A stretch of DNA of 64,000 bases from Bacteroides congonensis. Lineage in GTDB: Bacteria; Bacteroidota; Bacteroidia; Bacteroidales; Bacteroidaceae. The notes below the pieces were generated by a model, which was given only the letters and a program-made list of their open reading frames with translations, was not told where the DNA came from and searched no databases. A program made the position numbers and the translations under genes. The DNA is taken from NCBI RefSeq assembly GCF_900130125.1, contig NZ_FQXY01000011.1:1054001-1118000 (forward strand). The letters run 5' to 3'. Positions 31,535-41,051 of this stretch are shown piece by piece. Positions within the stretch are counted from its first letter, which is position 1. The number at the start of each line of letters is the position of its first letter.

Positions 31535-32218
31535 ATGAAAACTTTAAGAACCACCCGCTTTCTACTGATTGCCATGGTCGCATTCAGTGTATGGACGTTC
31601 CATTCTTGCCAAGTTGCAGCATTGGTAATCAGCGGTACGACTTATTATGAAACGGAAATTACTACGAAAGACAATCAACTGATTGCCGGACAAATAGGCG
31701 GCCAGCGTTCTTCTAATCTGCCTTCCGGATCCAAGACCATCAGTATCAAGACAGAAGAAGGACGAAAAAAAGTCAAGAGTGAGGAAATCAAATACATGAC
31801 GCTGGCGCGTAAGAATCATCCGGAGAAACGGCAGACATTGGTATATACGGAATATAAGATGCCATATACAAAAAAAGGTGAACAGAAATTCCGCACATTC
31901 AAGAATTGGCAGATATTGAACAGTGCGGGCGACCATCTTCTCATAACTGCGTACGGACATGCTTACAGCCTCGCCAAAGATGGGGCTTTGATTATCACTT
32001 ACAGCAGAGACGAGGGAATACAATATTGTATTCAGCGTCAGGGTGATGATTGCCCGATACTCATCGGAAGAAGCATCTCCGGTCGGTCGTTTATGCGCAA
32101 GCAGTGGCAGGCGTACCTTGCCGATGATCCCGTACTGTGTGAAAAGATTGCGAAGAAGGAGATTGACGCATTTGATTTTACCGCCATCACCGAACAATAT
32201 AATCCTGTAGGCAAATGA
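31535..32218 (+). CDS. Hypothetical lipoprotein
   Basis: 227 residues. Signal sequence RFLLIAMVAFSVWTFHSCQ with a lipobox-like HSC. The mature part has a beta-rich stretch (TYYETEITTKDNQLIAGQIGG, KTISIKTEEGRKKVKSEEIKYM) typical of surface or periplasmic proteins. No known domain recognised. The stop overlaps the next gene's ATG (ATGA), so the two are translationally coupled. Confidence 0.7.
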   Translation: MKTLRTTRFLLIAMVAFSVWTFHSCQVAALVISGTTYYETEITTKDNQLIAGQIGGQRSSNLPSGSKTISIKTEEGRKKVKSEEIKYMTLARKNHPEKRQTLVYTEYKMPYTKKGEQKFRTFKNWQILNSAGDHLLITAYGHAYSLAKDGALIITYSRDEGIQYCIQRQGDDCPILIGRSISGRSFMRKQWQAYLADDPVLCEKIAKKEIDAFDFTAITEQYNPVGK

Positions 32219-32901
32219 CTCTCTTTCTGGATCGCAGACAGAATAGGGGACTTGCCGCACCGCTTTGTGTTAAACGCAAATGTCAGAGGCGATTTCATTT
32301 CGGGTGTTTCTTCTTGCTCGTTGCGACACTCTTCTTGCCATGCTTATGTCATAATCTATCGGCTCAAGAAAATGAATTCAAAGACGGGGAGGCACTTTAC
32401 AGTATAGGATTAGGCTACGAATGGATGTCGGACGCCTATTCTTCCCATGGATTTGCGCTTGATGTACGCGCCCGTTTCTATATGTCAGGGCGGCTTTTTT
32501 GTGAACTAATGGGACATTGGGGCACGCACGAGGGAAGTAAGAACGTGCTGCAAAAAGGAAAACCATTCGATGTTGATGATGAGCGAAACACGTTGCTGGG
32601 AGCCGTAGGCCCCGGTTACGAGATATTTCAGAATGAGAATCAAACGTTTGACATCTATATCAAAGGGCTTGTAGGCTATGGCATCAGGTCTTCTCGTTTT
32701 GATGATTACCAAATAACCGGCAGTGAAGACGGGCACGTCACGCTGGGATGCGATAAAAAGAAAAAGGGGATAGCTGCCGTTGTCGGATTGGGAATGGACA
32801 CGCGTTTCAAACGATGGACACTTACTCCTTCTATTGATGTGCTTTATATCGGGAATGAATGGAATGTGGCTACAATGATATCTTTTGGCTTTTTTCTTTG
32901 A
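32215..32901 (+). CDS. Probable outer-membrane beta-barrel protein
   Basis: 228 residues. A long basic N-terminus precedes a signal segment (FGCFFLLVATLFLPCLCHNLSAQ). The mature region alternates short beta strands (YSIGLGYEWMSDAYSS, FALDVRARFYMSGRL, DIYIKGLVGYGIRSS) and ends in phenylalanine after a strand (VATMISFGFFL), as outer-membrane barrels do. Coupled to the lipoprotein gene upstream. Function unknown. Confidence 0.68.
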   Translation: MTLFLDRRQNRGLAAPLCVKRKCQRRFHFGCFFLLVATLFLPCLCHNLSAQENEFKDGEALYSIGLGYEWMSDAYSSHGFALDVRARFYMSGRLFCELMGHWGTHEGSKNVLQKGKPFDVDDERNTLLGAVGPGYEIFQNENQTFDIYIKGLVGYGIRSSRFDDYQITGSEDGHVTLGCDKKKKGIAAVVGLGMDTRFKRWTLTPSIDVLYIGNEWNVATMISFGFFL

Positions 32902-32948
32902 GATGCACTTGTGAACCATTGCGGGGGCGGACACTCTTGAACGGCTTT

Positions 32949-33611
32949 TTAATCTTCGATAACAACGCCTAACAGAGGAAGTAAATCCATCGCTTGCAAG
33001 GAAGTGATGACAGCTCCTTTCAGGTCGCTGATATTAAGCGTGATTCCACAGATTCGGGAAGTGCGCAAGTCTATTCCGCGAAGCGGGGCATGCGAGAAGT
33101 CGGCTTCCACCAAATCGCAACTGTCAAAAGCGACGGAAGAGAACCGACAGTCGTTCAAACTTCCGTTACGAAGCAGGCTATGCGCGAAACGTACCTGATT
33201 CATCTTGCTCATGGCCAGATTGATATATCCGGCATTGCAATCATGCAGCAGGACATGATTCATGGTCGTTTCGGATAAATTAGTTCCCAACAGTTTGCAG
33301 GAGATGAATTCTACCCGGTAAAGTGAACTTTCGGCAAAAGAGATGTTAGATAAATCGCAATTCTCAAACCGGACATCGGTCAGTTGGGAAGAACGGAACT
33401 TGCACTCGCTAAAGGTCTGATGCCGGAAGGTGCAGTTCTTGAAGCTCTTATAAGACTTGTCGATGCCTTCCTCTCTTCCTTTGCAGAATAAGAGATGGGA
33501 AATGGTTTCTTCCCTGTCGAGCCATTCTTCTAAAGTGATTGTGCTGATTTCCTGTTCTTCCATTATGGGAGAAACTACGCGGACGGGTTTTGCTGAATTT
33601 CTTTTTATCAT
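32949..33611 (-). CDS. Pentapeptide-repeat protein
   Basis: 220 residues. From about 55 on, the sequence has the A(D/N)LxX-type pentapeptide spacing (FRSSQLTDVRFENCDLSNIS, FAESSLYRVEFISCKLLGTN, DLVEADFSHAPLRGIDLRTS), which folds as a right-handed beta-helix. Some family members mimic DNA and protect gyrase; many have no known role. The stop overlaps the crcB start... in the reverse sense: crcB lies upstream on this strand and the ATGA overlap at 33608-33611 couples the two genes. Confidence 0.85.
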   Translation of the reverse strand: MIKRNSAKPVRVVSPIMEEQEISTITLEEWLDREETISHLLFCKGREEGIDKSYKSFKNCTFRHQTFSECKFRSSQLTDVRFENCDLSNISFAESSLYRVEFISCKLLGTNLSETTMNHVLLHDCNAGYINLAMSKMNQVRFAHSLLRNGSLNDCRFSSVAFDSCDLVEADFSHAPLRGIDLRTSRICGITLNISDLKGAVITSLQAMDLLPLLGVVIED

Positions 33612-33982
33612 GCCTTTCCTACATATCCGCCGGCCAGTGCGGCAGCCAGTCCTATACCTATACTTAATAAGGTATAGAGGATGAATGTCCCGTAAAATTC
33701 TCCTTTCAGCAGACCTATGCCGTCACTGGAGAAAGTGGAGAAGGTGGTGAATCCGCCACATAATCCCGTTGTCAGAAATAGGCGGACTTCGAAAGGAAGG
33801 TGGAACCGTTCTGAAAGGGCATAAAACAGACCGATAAGAAAACTGCCGAGAAGATTGACGGTGAACGTTGCCCACGGGAAATGGTAGGGGACAATCCGTT
33901 CGTGCATAAATAACTGGACGCAGTAGCGTAATGCGCTGCCGGTACCACCACCGATAAAGATATAGATAATTTCCTTACTCAT
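33608..33982 (-). CDS. crcB: Fluoride exporter CrcB/Fluc
   Basis: 124 residues, four hydrophobic helices, with the Fluc signatures GGGTGSALRY near the start, GNLLGSFLIGLFYAL-type second helix (VNLLGSFLIGL) and GLCGGFTTFSTFS. Fluc proteins form dual-topology dimers that let fluoride leave the cell. Only one copy is present here, as in homodimeric types. I see no fluoride riboswitch upstream. Confidence 0.93.
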   Translation of the reverse strand: MSKEIIYIFIGGGTGSALRYCVQLFMHERIVPYHFPWATFTVNLLGSFLIGLFYALSERFHLPFEVRLFLTTGLCGGFTTFSTFSSDGIGLLKGEFYGTFILYTLLSIGIGLAAALAGGYVGKA

Positions 33983-34000
33983 TTGATTTTAACATTTGCA

Positions 34001-34783
34001 TTATTTGTAAGCAGCTTCGAAATCTTTCTCGAATTTCTGGAAACCGCCGGGATAGACACGGTCTATCCGTTCAGAAACGGTTGACGAGTCGTTTTTGTTT
34101 TGCAGGGAAGCGATGAGGCTTTTTAGTATGTCTCTGGGGACTGTTTCTATCCAGAATGTGACCAGCGCGTGTGCAAGAATATATGAATATTGCTCGTCAG
34201 TTGCTTGTCGTTTCATAAATTTGCCATGCCCGCTATTCATAAAAGCAGGTAGATCAATTTCTCCCAACATATACATTGTGCGGATTCGGCCTTGCTCGTA
34301 TTCGGAAAAAGTGTGACGGAGTCCTTTTTTCGTTACCTTGCAATGTTCGAAGTACTCTGACAACCCCTCGTTGAGCCAGCTAGGCGGGAATTTGCCGAGG
34401 ATTTGTCGGACGAAGTGGTGGCTGAGTTCATGATAAATTATGGCAAGGCTTCGTTCCCGTCCTTTCTCCCGTCCCAATATGATTGCCTTTTGTAGTTTCG
34501 ACGAATATACGCCGCTCGCTTTGAATGGCGGGGGAAAGGATATATTTACGCTTTCCAGGTATGCTAGAGCTTCTTTTCTATTCTCGAATACCAGCAATTG
34601 AAGGGTAAGAGTATCAGGTAGCCCGAATTGCGTGTAGAAATTGACTTCATGACTGATAAATTCTTCGATATTCCGCCGGTCTTTATCAGGAAGCGGGTCG
34701 CCACTGTATTCTATTTTTACAGTCTGTGCATTGAGCAGACCGCAAAAGATAAAAAGTGAAAAAAGAAGATAGAATATACGCAT
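34001..34783 (-). CDS. Exported gluzincin-type metallopeptidase-like protein
   Basis: 260 residues with a signal peptide (IFYLLFSLFIFCGLLNAQ). The zinc motif HELSH (IIYHELSHHFV, near 117) and a downstream Glu (LNEGLSEYFEH) form the HExxH...E pattern of gluzincins, as in the peptidase MA-like superfamily. Substrate unknown; it would act in the periplasm. It is 10 nt after a degenerate M23-like gene, suggesting a shared envelope role. Confidence 0.75.
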   Translation of the reverse strand: MRIFYLLFSLFIFCGLLNAQTVKIEYSGDPLPDKDRRNIEEFISHEVNFYTQFGLPDTLTLQLLVFENRKEALAYLESVNISFPPPFKASGVYSSKLQKAIILGREKGRERSLAIIYHELSHHFVRQILGKFPPSWLNEGLSEYFEHCKVTKKGLRHTFSEYEQGRIRTMYMLGEIDLPAFMNSGHGKFMKRQATDEQYSYILAHALVTFWIETVPRDILKSLIASLQNKNDSSTVSERIDRVYPGGFQKFEKDFEAAYK

Positions 34784-34793
34784 GATAATATTA

Positions 34794-35627
34794 CTATTTC
34801 AGGTTTTTCTGTTTCATATATTTCTTTTTGTCACGTTTGCTCATATCCTGCATGATAAGTTCATCATTGGTCAGCGCTTGGTAGATTGTTTTCTCTTTGG
34901 GTTTAATGTCTCCTTCTGTTGTGCGGAATACAGGTATGAAGTGGGAGTAAGGATATCCCGAAGATTCGCCACCTTTAAATTTATTTTCATCCAAAAAGAA
35001 GAATGAGATGGAAACTTTCAAAGCTCCTGCTTTTCCTACGGGTTGTCCGACTTGTACTTCCTCGCCGGGCTGAATGTATTTTTCGCTCATCATCAGGTAA
35101 GCCGCGAAAGTCTGGTCGGCGTGATAGACAAGCAGTTGCCGTGGATCGCTTGTCTTACAAGCTATTCCGCTACGGGTGGCATAAACCAAGTCACCTTCTT
35201 TTATGCGGAAGTTGAGCGTCTTTGCAAATTCTCGCGGGTCGGTTTGCCACTCAGTCTTTTCTCCATTTTTCACGGGTAAGGCATAAGGAGTATTGATTTG
35301 GAAGTCTTTGGGAAACTTACCGCGATAGTATCTGTAACTCGACGCGCTTTTGAACGGATTCTCGAACGATGCGTTTTTTTCTATTTTGAATATGGTATTT
35401 TTCCCGGGAGTCAGATTGTAGGAGCGGTCATTCATGCGGTATAGATAATAGTCGCAATAATCTTCGTTGTAGTAATTAAGCTCTCTGTCTCCCTGTGTGC
35501 TCGTTTCCCATTTTGATTCAATGATTCCGAACGGGCGTTCCATTAATTTCCGTAAGGACTGGGCGGAGATGTGGCAGGCGGATAGTGAGAATACGAATAA
35601 GATAATAAATTTAAGGTGTTGTGCCAT
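34794..35627 (-). CDS. Exported M23-like (LytM) protein with degenerate active site
   Basis: 277 residues with a signal peptide (FIILFVFSLSACHISAQ). Residues 150-230 follow the M23 fold (GDLVYATRSGIACK, LLVYHADQTFAAYLMM, YIQPGEEVQVGQPVGKAGAL). The zinc and catalytic residues of active LytM enzymes are missing: YLMM replaces the usual YxHL, and KVSISFFF replaces the HLHFE motif. It probably binds rather than cuts peptidoglycan, like EnvC-type activators (inference). Own TATATTTG promoter element on the minus strand at 35679-35686. Confidence 0.72.
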   Translation of the reverse strand: MAQHLKFIILFVFSLSACHISAQSLRKLMERPFGIIESKWETSTQGDRELNYYNEDYCDYYLYRMNDRSYNLTPGKNTIFKIEKNASFENPFKSASSYRYYRGKFPKDFQINTPYALPVKNGEKTEWQTDPREFAKTLNFRIKEGDLVYATRSGIACKTSDPRQLLVYHADQTFAAYLMMSEKYIQPGEEVQVGQPVGKAGALKVSISFFFLDENKFKGGESSGYPYSHFIPVFRTTEGDIKPKEKTIYQALTNDELIMQDMSKRDKKKYMKQKNLK

Positions 35628-35860
35628 AATTTACATAAATAGATTGTATAACCTTTAGAGAAATAAATAATTTGCTTGCAAATATAGAAAGAAACTGCGA
35701 TATATGAAGGTTATCATGCTATTTTATTCGGCAAAGCCACTATATTTTTTCTTCTTTATGTGTTTTGTAATCTGCTTATAATTAATGTTTTATGTGGCAT
35801 GGGATACCCTTTTTCTCTATATTCTGATTATAAAGAAAAACAGCCGTCATGTTTCTTGTC

Positions 35861-35868
35861 TATCTTTG
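35861..35868 (+). promoter_or_regulatory. -7 element (TATCTTTG) for the GH97 gene
   Basis: TATCTTTG lies 31 nt before the GH97 ATG. Confidence 0.65.
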
Positions 35869-35899
35869 CCATACGATTATTAACTAACGTATTTATATC

Positions 35900-38059
35900 A
35901 TGAAGAACATGAAAACAGGAACTGCAATGTGGCTTTGCCTGCTGCTTGCTTTTTTAGTCGGCACGTCAGCGAAAGCCGAAAGTATTACATCTCCCGATGG
36001 GCAATTAAAACTTAATTTCTCCGTCAATGCGCAAGGAGAACCCGTGTATGAACTTTCTTATAAAGGAAAGGAAGTGATTAAACCTTCCCGACTGGGATTG
36101 GAACTGAAGAATGATCCGGGGTTAATGAATGGATTTACTTTGGCCGATACCCGGACTTCTACTTTTGATGAAACTTGGGAACCGGTGTGGGGAGAAGTGA
36201 AATCAATCCGCAATCATTATAATGAAATGGCTGTTACCTTGAATCAAAAGGCACAGGAGCGCAGTATTATTATCCGTTTCCGCCTTTATAATGATGGTTT
36301 GGGCTTTCGCTATGAGTTTCCGCTACAAAAGAATCTGAATTACTTTGTTATTAAGGAAGAACATTCGCAGTTTGCCATGGCAGGGGATCATACGGCCTTT
36401 TGGATTCCCGGTGACTATGATACGCAGGAATATGACTATACCGAGTCCAAACTTTCGGAAATCCGTGGGTTATTGCAGGGAGCAATTACCGGAAATGCTT
36501 CTCAAACTTCTTTTTCGCCAACAGGCGTACAGACTTCTCTGCAAATGAAAACAGCCGACGGCCTGTACATCAACTTGCACGAAGCAGCTTTGGTAGACTA
36601 TTCTTGTATGCATTTGAATCTCGACGATAAGAATTTGATTTTTGAATCATGGCTGACACCTGACGCCAAAGGGGATAAAGGATATATGCAAGCTCCTTGC
36701 CGGTCGCCTTGGCGCACAGTGATTGTCAGCGATGATGCCCGCGATATTCTGGCTTCCAAATTGACGTTGAACCTGAACGAGCCTTGTGCTTACGAAGATG
36801 TTTCCTGGATTAAGCCGGTGAAGTATATCGGTGTGTGGTGGGAAATGATTAGCGGTAAAAGCTCATGGGCATATACGGACGATGTTTATTCTGTGAAACT
36901 CGGTGAGACGGATTATTCAAAGACAAAGCCGAACGGACGGCATGCTGCGAATAATGACAATGTGAAACGTTATATTGACTTTGCGTCCCTGCATGGATTC
37001 GACCAGGTACTGGTGGAAGGTTGGAATGAGGGTTGGGAGGACTGGTTCGGCCATTCCAAAGATTATGTTTTTGATTTTGTTACTCCTTATCCCGACTTCG
37101 ATTTGAAAATGCTTAATGCTTATGCGAAGGAAAAAGGAGTGAAGCTGATGATGCATCACGAAACCTCTGCTTCCGCGCGCAACTATGAACGTCATTTGGA
37201 TACTGCTTATCAATTTATGGTAGATAACGGATACGACGCTGTCAAGAGTGGTTATGTAGGTAATATCATTCCTCGCGGAGAACATCACTACGGACAATGG
37301 ATGAACGATCATTATCTGTATGCAGTGAAGAAAGCGGCGGATTATAAGATTTGTGTAAATGCGCACGAAGCGGTTCGTCCGACGGGATTATGCCGTACTT
37401 ACCCCAATCTGATTGGCAATGAATCGGCACGCGGTACGGAATATGAGGCCTTCGCAGGCAATAAGCCGTTCCATACGACACTGCTTCCTTTCACCCGTCT
37501 GATTGGCGGCCCGATGGATTATACTCCGGGCATCTTCGATACAAAACTTTCTTTCCTGCAAGGCGACCATAGTTTTGTGCGTACCACGCTGGCAAAACAA
37601 CTGGCTCTTTATGTCACGATGTATAGCCCGTTGCAGATGGCAGCCGATTTTCCGGAGAATTATGAGCGCCACTTGGATGCTTTCCAATTTATTAAAGATG
37701 TAGCGCTCGATTGGGACGACAGTAAATACCTGGAAGCAGAACCGGGGGATTATATCACTGTAGCCCGTAAGGCGAAAGGCACTGATAACTGGTTTGTGGG
37801 CGGTATCACCGACGAAAATCCCCGCACTTCTACGTTCGCGCTCGATTTCCTTGAACCGGGAAAACAATATGTAGCTACGCTGTATGAGGATGGCAAAGAC
37901 GCGGATTTTGAAAAGAATCCGACTTCTTATCAAATAAAGAAAGGTATCGTAACCGCTAAAACCCGTATTTCGGCGAAACTTGCCCGGAGCGGTGGATTTG
38001 CTTTGAGCCTGATCGAAGCAACCCCGGCAGACAGGAAGATAATTAAGAAATGGAAATAA
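35900..38059 (+). CDS. Glycoside hydrolase family 97 (SusB-like alpha-glucosidase type)
   Basis: 719 residues with a signal peptide (AMWLCLLLAFLVGTSAKAES). GH97 layout: N-terminal beta-sandwich (about 25-285), a TIM barrel (IGVWWEMISGKSSWAY, VEGWNEGWEDW, VKSGYVGN, NAHEAVRPTG, GNESARGTEYEA) and a C-terminal beta domain. The Glu residues at about 490 (AHEAV) and 508 (GNESA) fit the calcium/base ligands of inverting SusB-type alpha-glucosidases. The Asp of retaining alpha-galactosidases is not seen at KSGYVG. It would cut alpha-glucosides in the periplasm. Monocistronic; no SusC/SusD nearby. Confidence 0.9.
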   Translation: MKNMKTGTAMWLCLLLAFLVGTSAKAESITSPDGQLKLNFSVNAQGEPVYELSYKGKEVIKPSRLGLELKNDPGLMNGFTLADTRTSTFDETWEPVWGEVKSIRNHYNEMAVTLNQKAQERSIIIRFRLYNDGLGFRYEFPLQKNLNYFVIKEEHSQFAMAGDHTAFWIPGDYDTQEYDYTESKLSEIRGLLQGAITGNASQTSFSPTGVQTSLQMKTADGLYINLHEAALVDYSCMHLNLDDKNLIFESWLTPDAKGDKGYMQAPCRSPWRTVIVSDDARDILASKLTLNLNEPCAYEDVSWIKPVKYIGVWWEMISGKSSWAYTDDVYSVKLGETDYSKTKPNGRHAANNDNVKRYIDFASLHGFDQVLVEGWNEGWEDWFGHSKDYVFDFVTPYPDFDLKMLNAYAKEKGVKLMMHHETSASARNYERHLDTAYQFMVDNGYDAVKSGYVGNIIPRGEHHYGQWMNDHYLYAVKKAADYKICVNAHEAVRPTGLCRTYPNLIGNESARGTEYEAFAGNKPFHTTLLPFTRLIGGPMDYTPGIFDTKLSFLQGDHSFVRTTLAKQLALYVTMYSPLQMAADFPENYERHLDAFQFIKDVALDWDDSKYLEAEPGDYITVARKAKGTDNWFVGGITDENPRTSTFALDFLEPGKQYVATLYEDGKDADFEKNPTSYQIKKGIVTAKTRISAKLARSGGFALSLIEATPADRKIIKKWK

Positions 38060-38115
38060 GATTCAGGTAGAGGGATTGTGTTCGGATTTCCCGCTTTTAA
38101 TAAATATTAGTTGTT

Positions 38116-38155
38116 GCCCCGCGAAGAAATATTAAACTTTGCGGGGCTCTTTTTT
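38116..38155 (+). terminator. Terminator after GH97
   Basis: GCCCCGC and GCGGGGC with adjacent pairing (GAAG/CTTT) form a stem followed by TCTTTTTTT. Confidence 0.88.
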
Positions 38156-38176
38156 TATCAGACGGATTCTTTTTTG

Positions 38177-38184
38177 TACTTTTG
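38177..38184 (+). promoter_or_regulatory. -7 element (TACTTTTG) for the PurF-like gene
   Basis: TACTTTTG lies 38 nt before the ATG of the amidophosphoribosyltransferase-like gene. Confidence 0.7.
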
Positions 38185-38222
38185 CGCATCTTTTTTAAAA
38201 CATCATCAATAAAGAGAACGAC

Positions 38223-39632
38223 ATGGGAGGTTTTTTCGGAACAGTCTCGAAAACTAGTTGCGTGACTGATTTATTCTACGGTACAGATTATAACTCACAT
38301 CTGGGTACAAAGCGGGGAGGACTCGCGACATATAGTAAGGAAAAAGGGTTTATCCGTTCCATTCATAATTTGGAAAGTACCTATTTCCGAACCAAGTTCG
38401 AAGGAGAACTGGACAAGTTTAAAGGAAACGCCGGAATCGGCATCATCAGTGACACAGACGCACAACCTATCATTATCAACTCTCACCTCGGCCGCTTCGC
38501 CATTGTTACCGTCGCAAAAATAGCCAATATCCAACAATTGGAAGACGAACTTCTCAGCCAGAATATGCACTTCGCCGAACTTAGTTCGAGCAGTACCAAT
38601 CAAACGGAACTTATCGCGCTGCTTATCATACAAGGCAGAAACTTTGTCGAAGGGGTCGAAAATGTGTTCAAGCATATCAAAGGTTCTTGTTCCATGCTTA
38701 TCCTGACGGAAGATGGAAGTATCATCGCTGCCCGCGACCAGTGGGGACGTACTCCGGTGGTAATCGGCAAGAAAGACGGTGCTTATGCTGCGACAAGCGA
38801 ATCGTCCAGTTTCCCGAACCTGGATTATGAGATTGAGAAATATCTGGGGCCGGGTGAAATTGTCCGTATGTATGACGACCACATTGAGCAGCTTCGCAAA
38901 CCGAATGAGGATATGCAGATTTGTTCTTTCCTGTGGGTGTACTACGGTTTCCCGACTTCCTGCTACGAAGGCAAGAATGTGGAAGAAGTCCGTTTCACAA
39001 GCGGATTGAAGATGGGGCAGACAGATGAATCGGAAGTGGATTGTGCCTGTGGTATCCCTGATTCGGGAGTAGGCATGGCTTTGGGGTATGCGGAAGGAAA
39101 GGGAGTTCCCTATCATCGCGCCATCTCAAAATATACGCCGACATGGCCTCGCAGCTTTACCCCTAGCAATCAGGAAATGCGTTCGTTGGTTGCCAAGATG
39201 AAGTTGATTCCGAACCGTGCGATGCTTCAAGGAAAACGTCTGTTGTTCTGTGATGATTCAATAGTCCGCGGCACGCAGCTACGTGACAATGTGAAGATTC
39301 TATATGATTATGGAGCAAAAGAGGTACATATGCGTATCGCCTGTCCGCCGTTGATTTATGCTTGTCCGTTTGTGGGATTCTCTGCTTCCAAGAATGCGTT
39401 GGAATTGATAACCCGCCGTATTATCAAGGAACTGGAAGGTGACGAAAATAAGAATCTGGAAAAATATGCCACTACCGGTTCGCCTGAATATGAAAAGATG
39501 GTCAGCATCATAGCCGAGCGTTTCGGGCTGTCTTCCTTGAAGTTCAATACGCTCGAAACACTGATTGAAGCTATCGGATTACCCAAATGTAAAGTGTGCA
39601 CACACTGCTTTGACGGCAGCAGCCACTTTTAA
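38223..39632 (+). CDS. PurF-like amidophosphoribosyltransferase lacking the N-terminal Cys
   Basis: 469 residues with glutaminase-like and phosphoribosyltransferase domains. PRPP motif LLFCDDSIVRGTQL (near 340), CGIPDSG (near 276) and C-terminal CKVCTHCFDG cysteines resembling the [4Fe-4S] ligands of B. subtilis-type PurF. PurF makes phosphoribosylamine, the first step of purine synthesis. The start is MGGFFG, whereas active PurF starts MCGI with Cys as the glutaminase nucleophile after processing. Hence glutamine use is doubtful; it may use ammonia or have another role. Own promoter and terminator. Confidence 0.82.
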   Translation: MGGFFGTVSKTSCVTDLFYGTDYNSHLGTKRGGLATYSKEKGFIRSIHNLESTYFRTKFEGELDKFKGNAGIGIISDTDAQPIIINSHLGRFAIVTVAKIANIQQLEDELLSQNMHFAELSSSSTNQTELIALLIIQGRNFVEGVENVFKHIKGSCSMLILTEDGSIIAARDQWGRTPVVIGKKDGAYAATSESSSFPNLDYEIEKYLGPGEIVRMYDDHIEQLRKPNEDMQICSFLWVYYGFPTSCYEGKNVEEVRFTSGLKMGQTDESEVDCACGIPDSGVGMALGYAEGKGVPYHRAISKYTPTWPRSFTPSNQEMRSLVAKMKLIPNRAMLQGKRLLFCDDSIVRGTQLRDNVKILYDYGAKEVHMRIACPPLIYACPFVGFSASKNALELITRRIIKELEGDENKNLEKYATTGSPEYEKMVSIIAERFGLSSLKFNTLETLIEAIGLPKCKVCTHCFDGSSHF

Positions 39633-39647
39633 AAAAGATTATACAAT

Positions 39648-39692
39648 AAAAAAGAGCCGTGAATTGCTTTGTAATTCACGGCTCTTTTTTTA
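39648..39692 (+). terminator. Terminator after the PurF-like gene
   Basis: AAAAAAGAGCCGTGAATT and AATTCACGGCTCTTTTTT form a perfect stem with a short loop and T-run. Confidence 0.93.
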
Positions 39693-39751
39693 CCTTTACG
39701 GCATTGTAAACTATCAAATAGTAAGTAGTAAATCGTTAAATCGTAAATAAA

Positions 39752-40975
39752 ATGACTTTAGTAGACAGATTTTTAAAGTACGTGAGCTTCGATACACAAT
39801 CTGATGAATCGACAGGGCTTACTCCCAGTACTCCGAAACAGATGGTATTCGCCGAATATCTGAAAGCGGAACTGGAATCTTTGGGATTGGAGGATATTAC
39901 TTTGGACGGACATGGCTATCTTTTTGCTACGCTTCCTGCCAATATAGATAAAGAAGTGCCGACTATCGGATTCATAGCCCATATGGATACAAGTCCTGAT
40001 ATGAGCGGCAAGGATGTGACTCCGCGCATCGTTGAAAAGTATGATGGTTCGGACATTGTGCTTTGTGCGGAAGAGAATGTAATCCTTTCTCCTGCGCAAT
40101 TCCCCGAATTGCTGGATCATAAGGGCGAAGACCTGATTGTGACCAACGGAAAGACTTTGCTCGGTGCTGACGATAAGGCGGGGATTGCGGAAATCGTTTC
40201 GGCAATGGTTTATCTGAAAGAACATCCCGAAATCAAGCATGGAAAGATTCGTATCGGATTCAATCCCGATGAAGAAATCGGTGAAGGTGCTCATAAATTC
40301 GATGTAGAGAAGTTCGGTTGTGAGTGGGGATATACAATGGATGGCGGTGAAGTGGGAGAACTGGAGTTCGAGAACTTCAATGCTGCCGCCGCCAAGGTTA
40401 TCTTTAAAGGGCGCAATGTGCATCCGGGTTATGCCAAGGACAAGATGATTAACTCTATCTATCTTGCCAATCAGTTTATCAATCTGCTTCCTGCACAGGA
40501 AAGACCGGAACATACTACGGGATATGAGGGTTTCTATCATCTGATAGGAATTCAGGGTGAAGTGGAGCAAAGTACTGTTTCTTATATCATCCGTGACCAT
40601 GACCGTGCTAAATTTGAAGACCGCAAGAAGGAGATGGAACGTCTGGTGGCTCAAATGAACGAAGAATATGGCGAAGGTACGGTGACTCTTGAGTTGCGCG
40701 ACCAATATTATAATATGCGTGAGAAGATAGAACCGGTAATGCATATCATCGATACTGCTTTTGCCGCAATGGAAGCCGTTGGCGTGAAGCCGAACGTGAA
40801 ACCGATTCGTGGTGGTACGGATGGCGCGCAACTTTCTTTCAAAGGGTTGCCCTGTCCGAACATCTTTGCCGGCGGTTTGAATTTCCACGGACGCTACGAG
40901 TTTGTTCCTGTTCAGAACATGGAAAAGGCTATGAAAGTCATCGTGAAGATTGCCGAACTGGTCGCTTCCAAATAA
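39752..40975 (+). CDS. pepT: Peptidase T (tripeptide aminopeptidase)
   Basis: 407 residues, M20 family. Metal and catalytic motifs: IAHMDTSPDMSG (first His and catalytic Asp), GADDKAGIAE (bridging Asp), NPDEEIGEGA (Glu pair), GGEVGELEFE and the C-terminal PIRGGTDGAQLSFKGLPCPNIFAGG with its His nearby. Removes N-terminal residues from tripeptides in the cytosol. gcvT follows after 76 nt on the same strand. Confidence 0.95.
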   Translation: MTLVDRFLKYVSFDTQSDESTGLTPSTPKQMVFAEYLKAELESLGLEDITLDGHGYLFATLPANIDKEVPTIGFIAHMDTSPDMSGKDVTPRIVEKYDGSDIVLCAEENVILSPAQFPELLDHKGEDLIVTNGKTLLGADDKAGIAEIVSAMVYLKEHPEIKHGKIRIGFNPDEEIGEGAHKFDVEKFGCEWGYTMDGGEVGELEFENFNAAAAKVIFKGRNVHPGYAKDKMINSIYLANQFINLLPAQERPEHTTGYEGFYHLIGIQGEVEQSTVSYIIRDHDRAKFEDRKKEMERLVAQMNEEYGEGTVTLELRDQYYNMREKIEPVMHIIDTAFAAMEAVGVKPNVKPIRGGTDGAQLSFKGLPCPNIFAGGLNFHGRYEFVPVQNMEKAMKVIVKIAELVASK

Positions 40976-41051
40976 AAAGCCTTGCTTGGACTGCTTCCTG
41001 ATAGCACATAATACTTGATTCTTAATACTTGAAACTTAATACTTTAAAATA

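Noticed and set aside
39773..40888. 371-residue ORF antisense to pepT
   Set aside because: Fully overlaps a clear pepT gene on the other strand; composition is rich in His, Ile and Phe with no domain, typical of a shadow frame.
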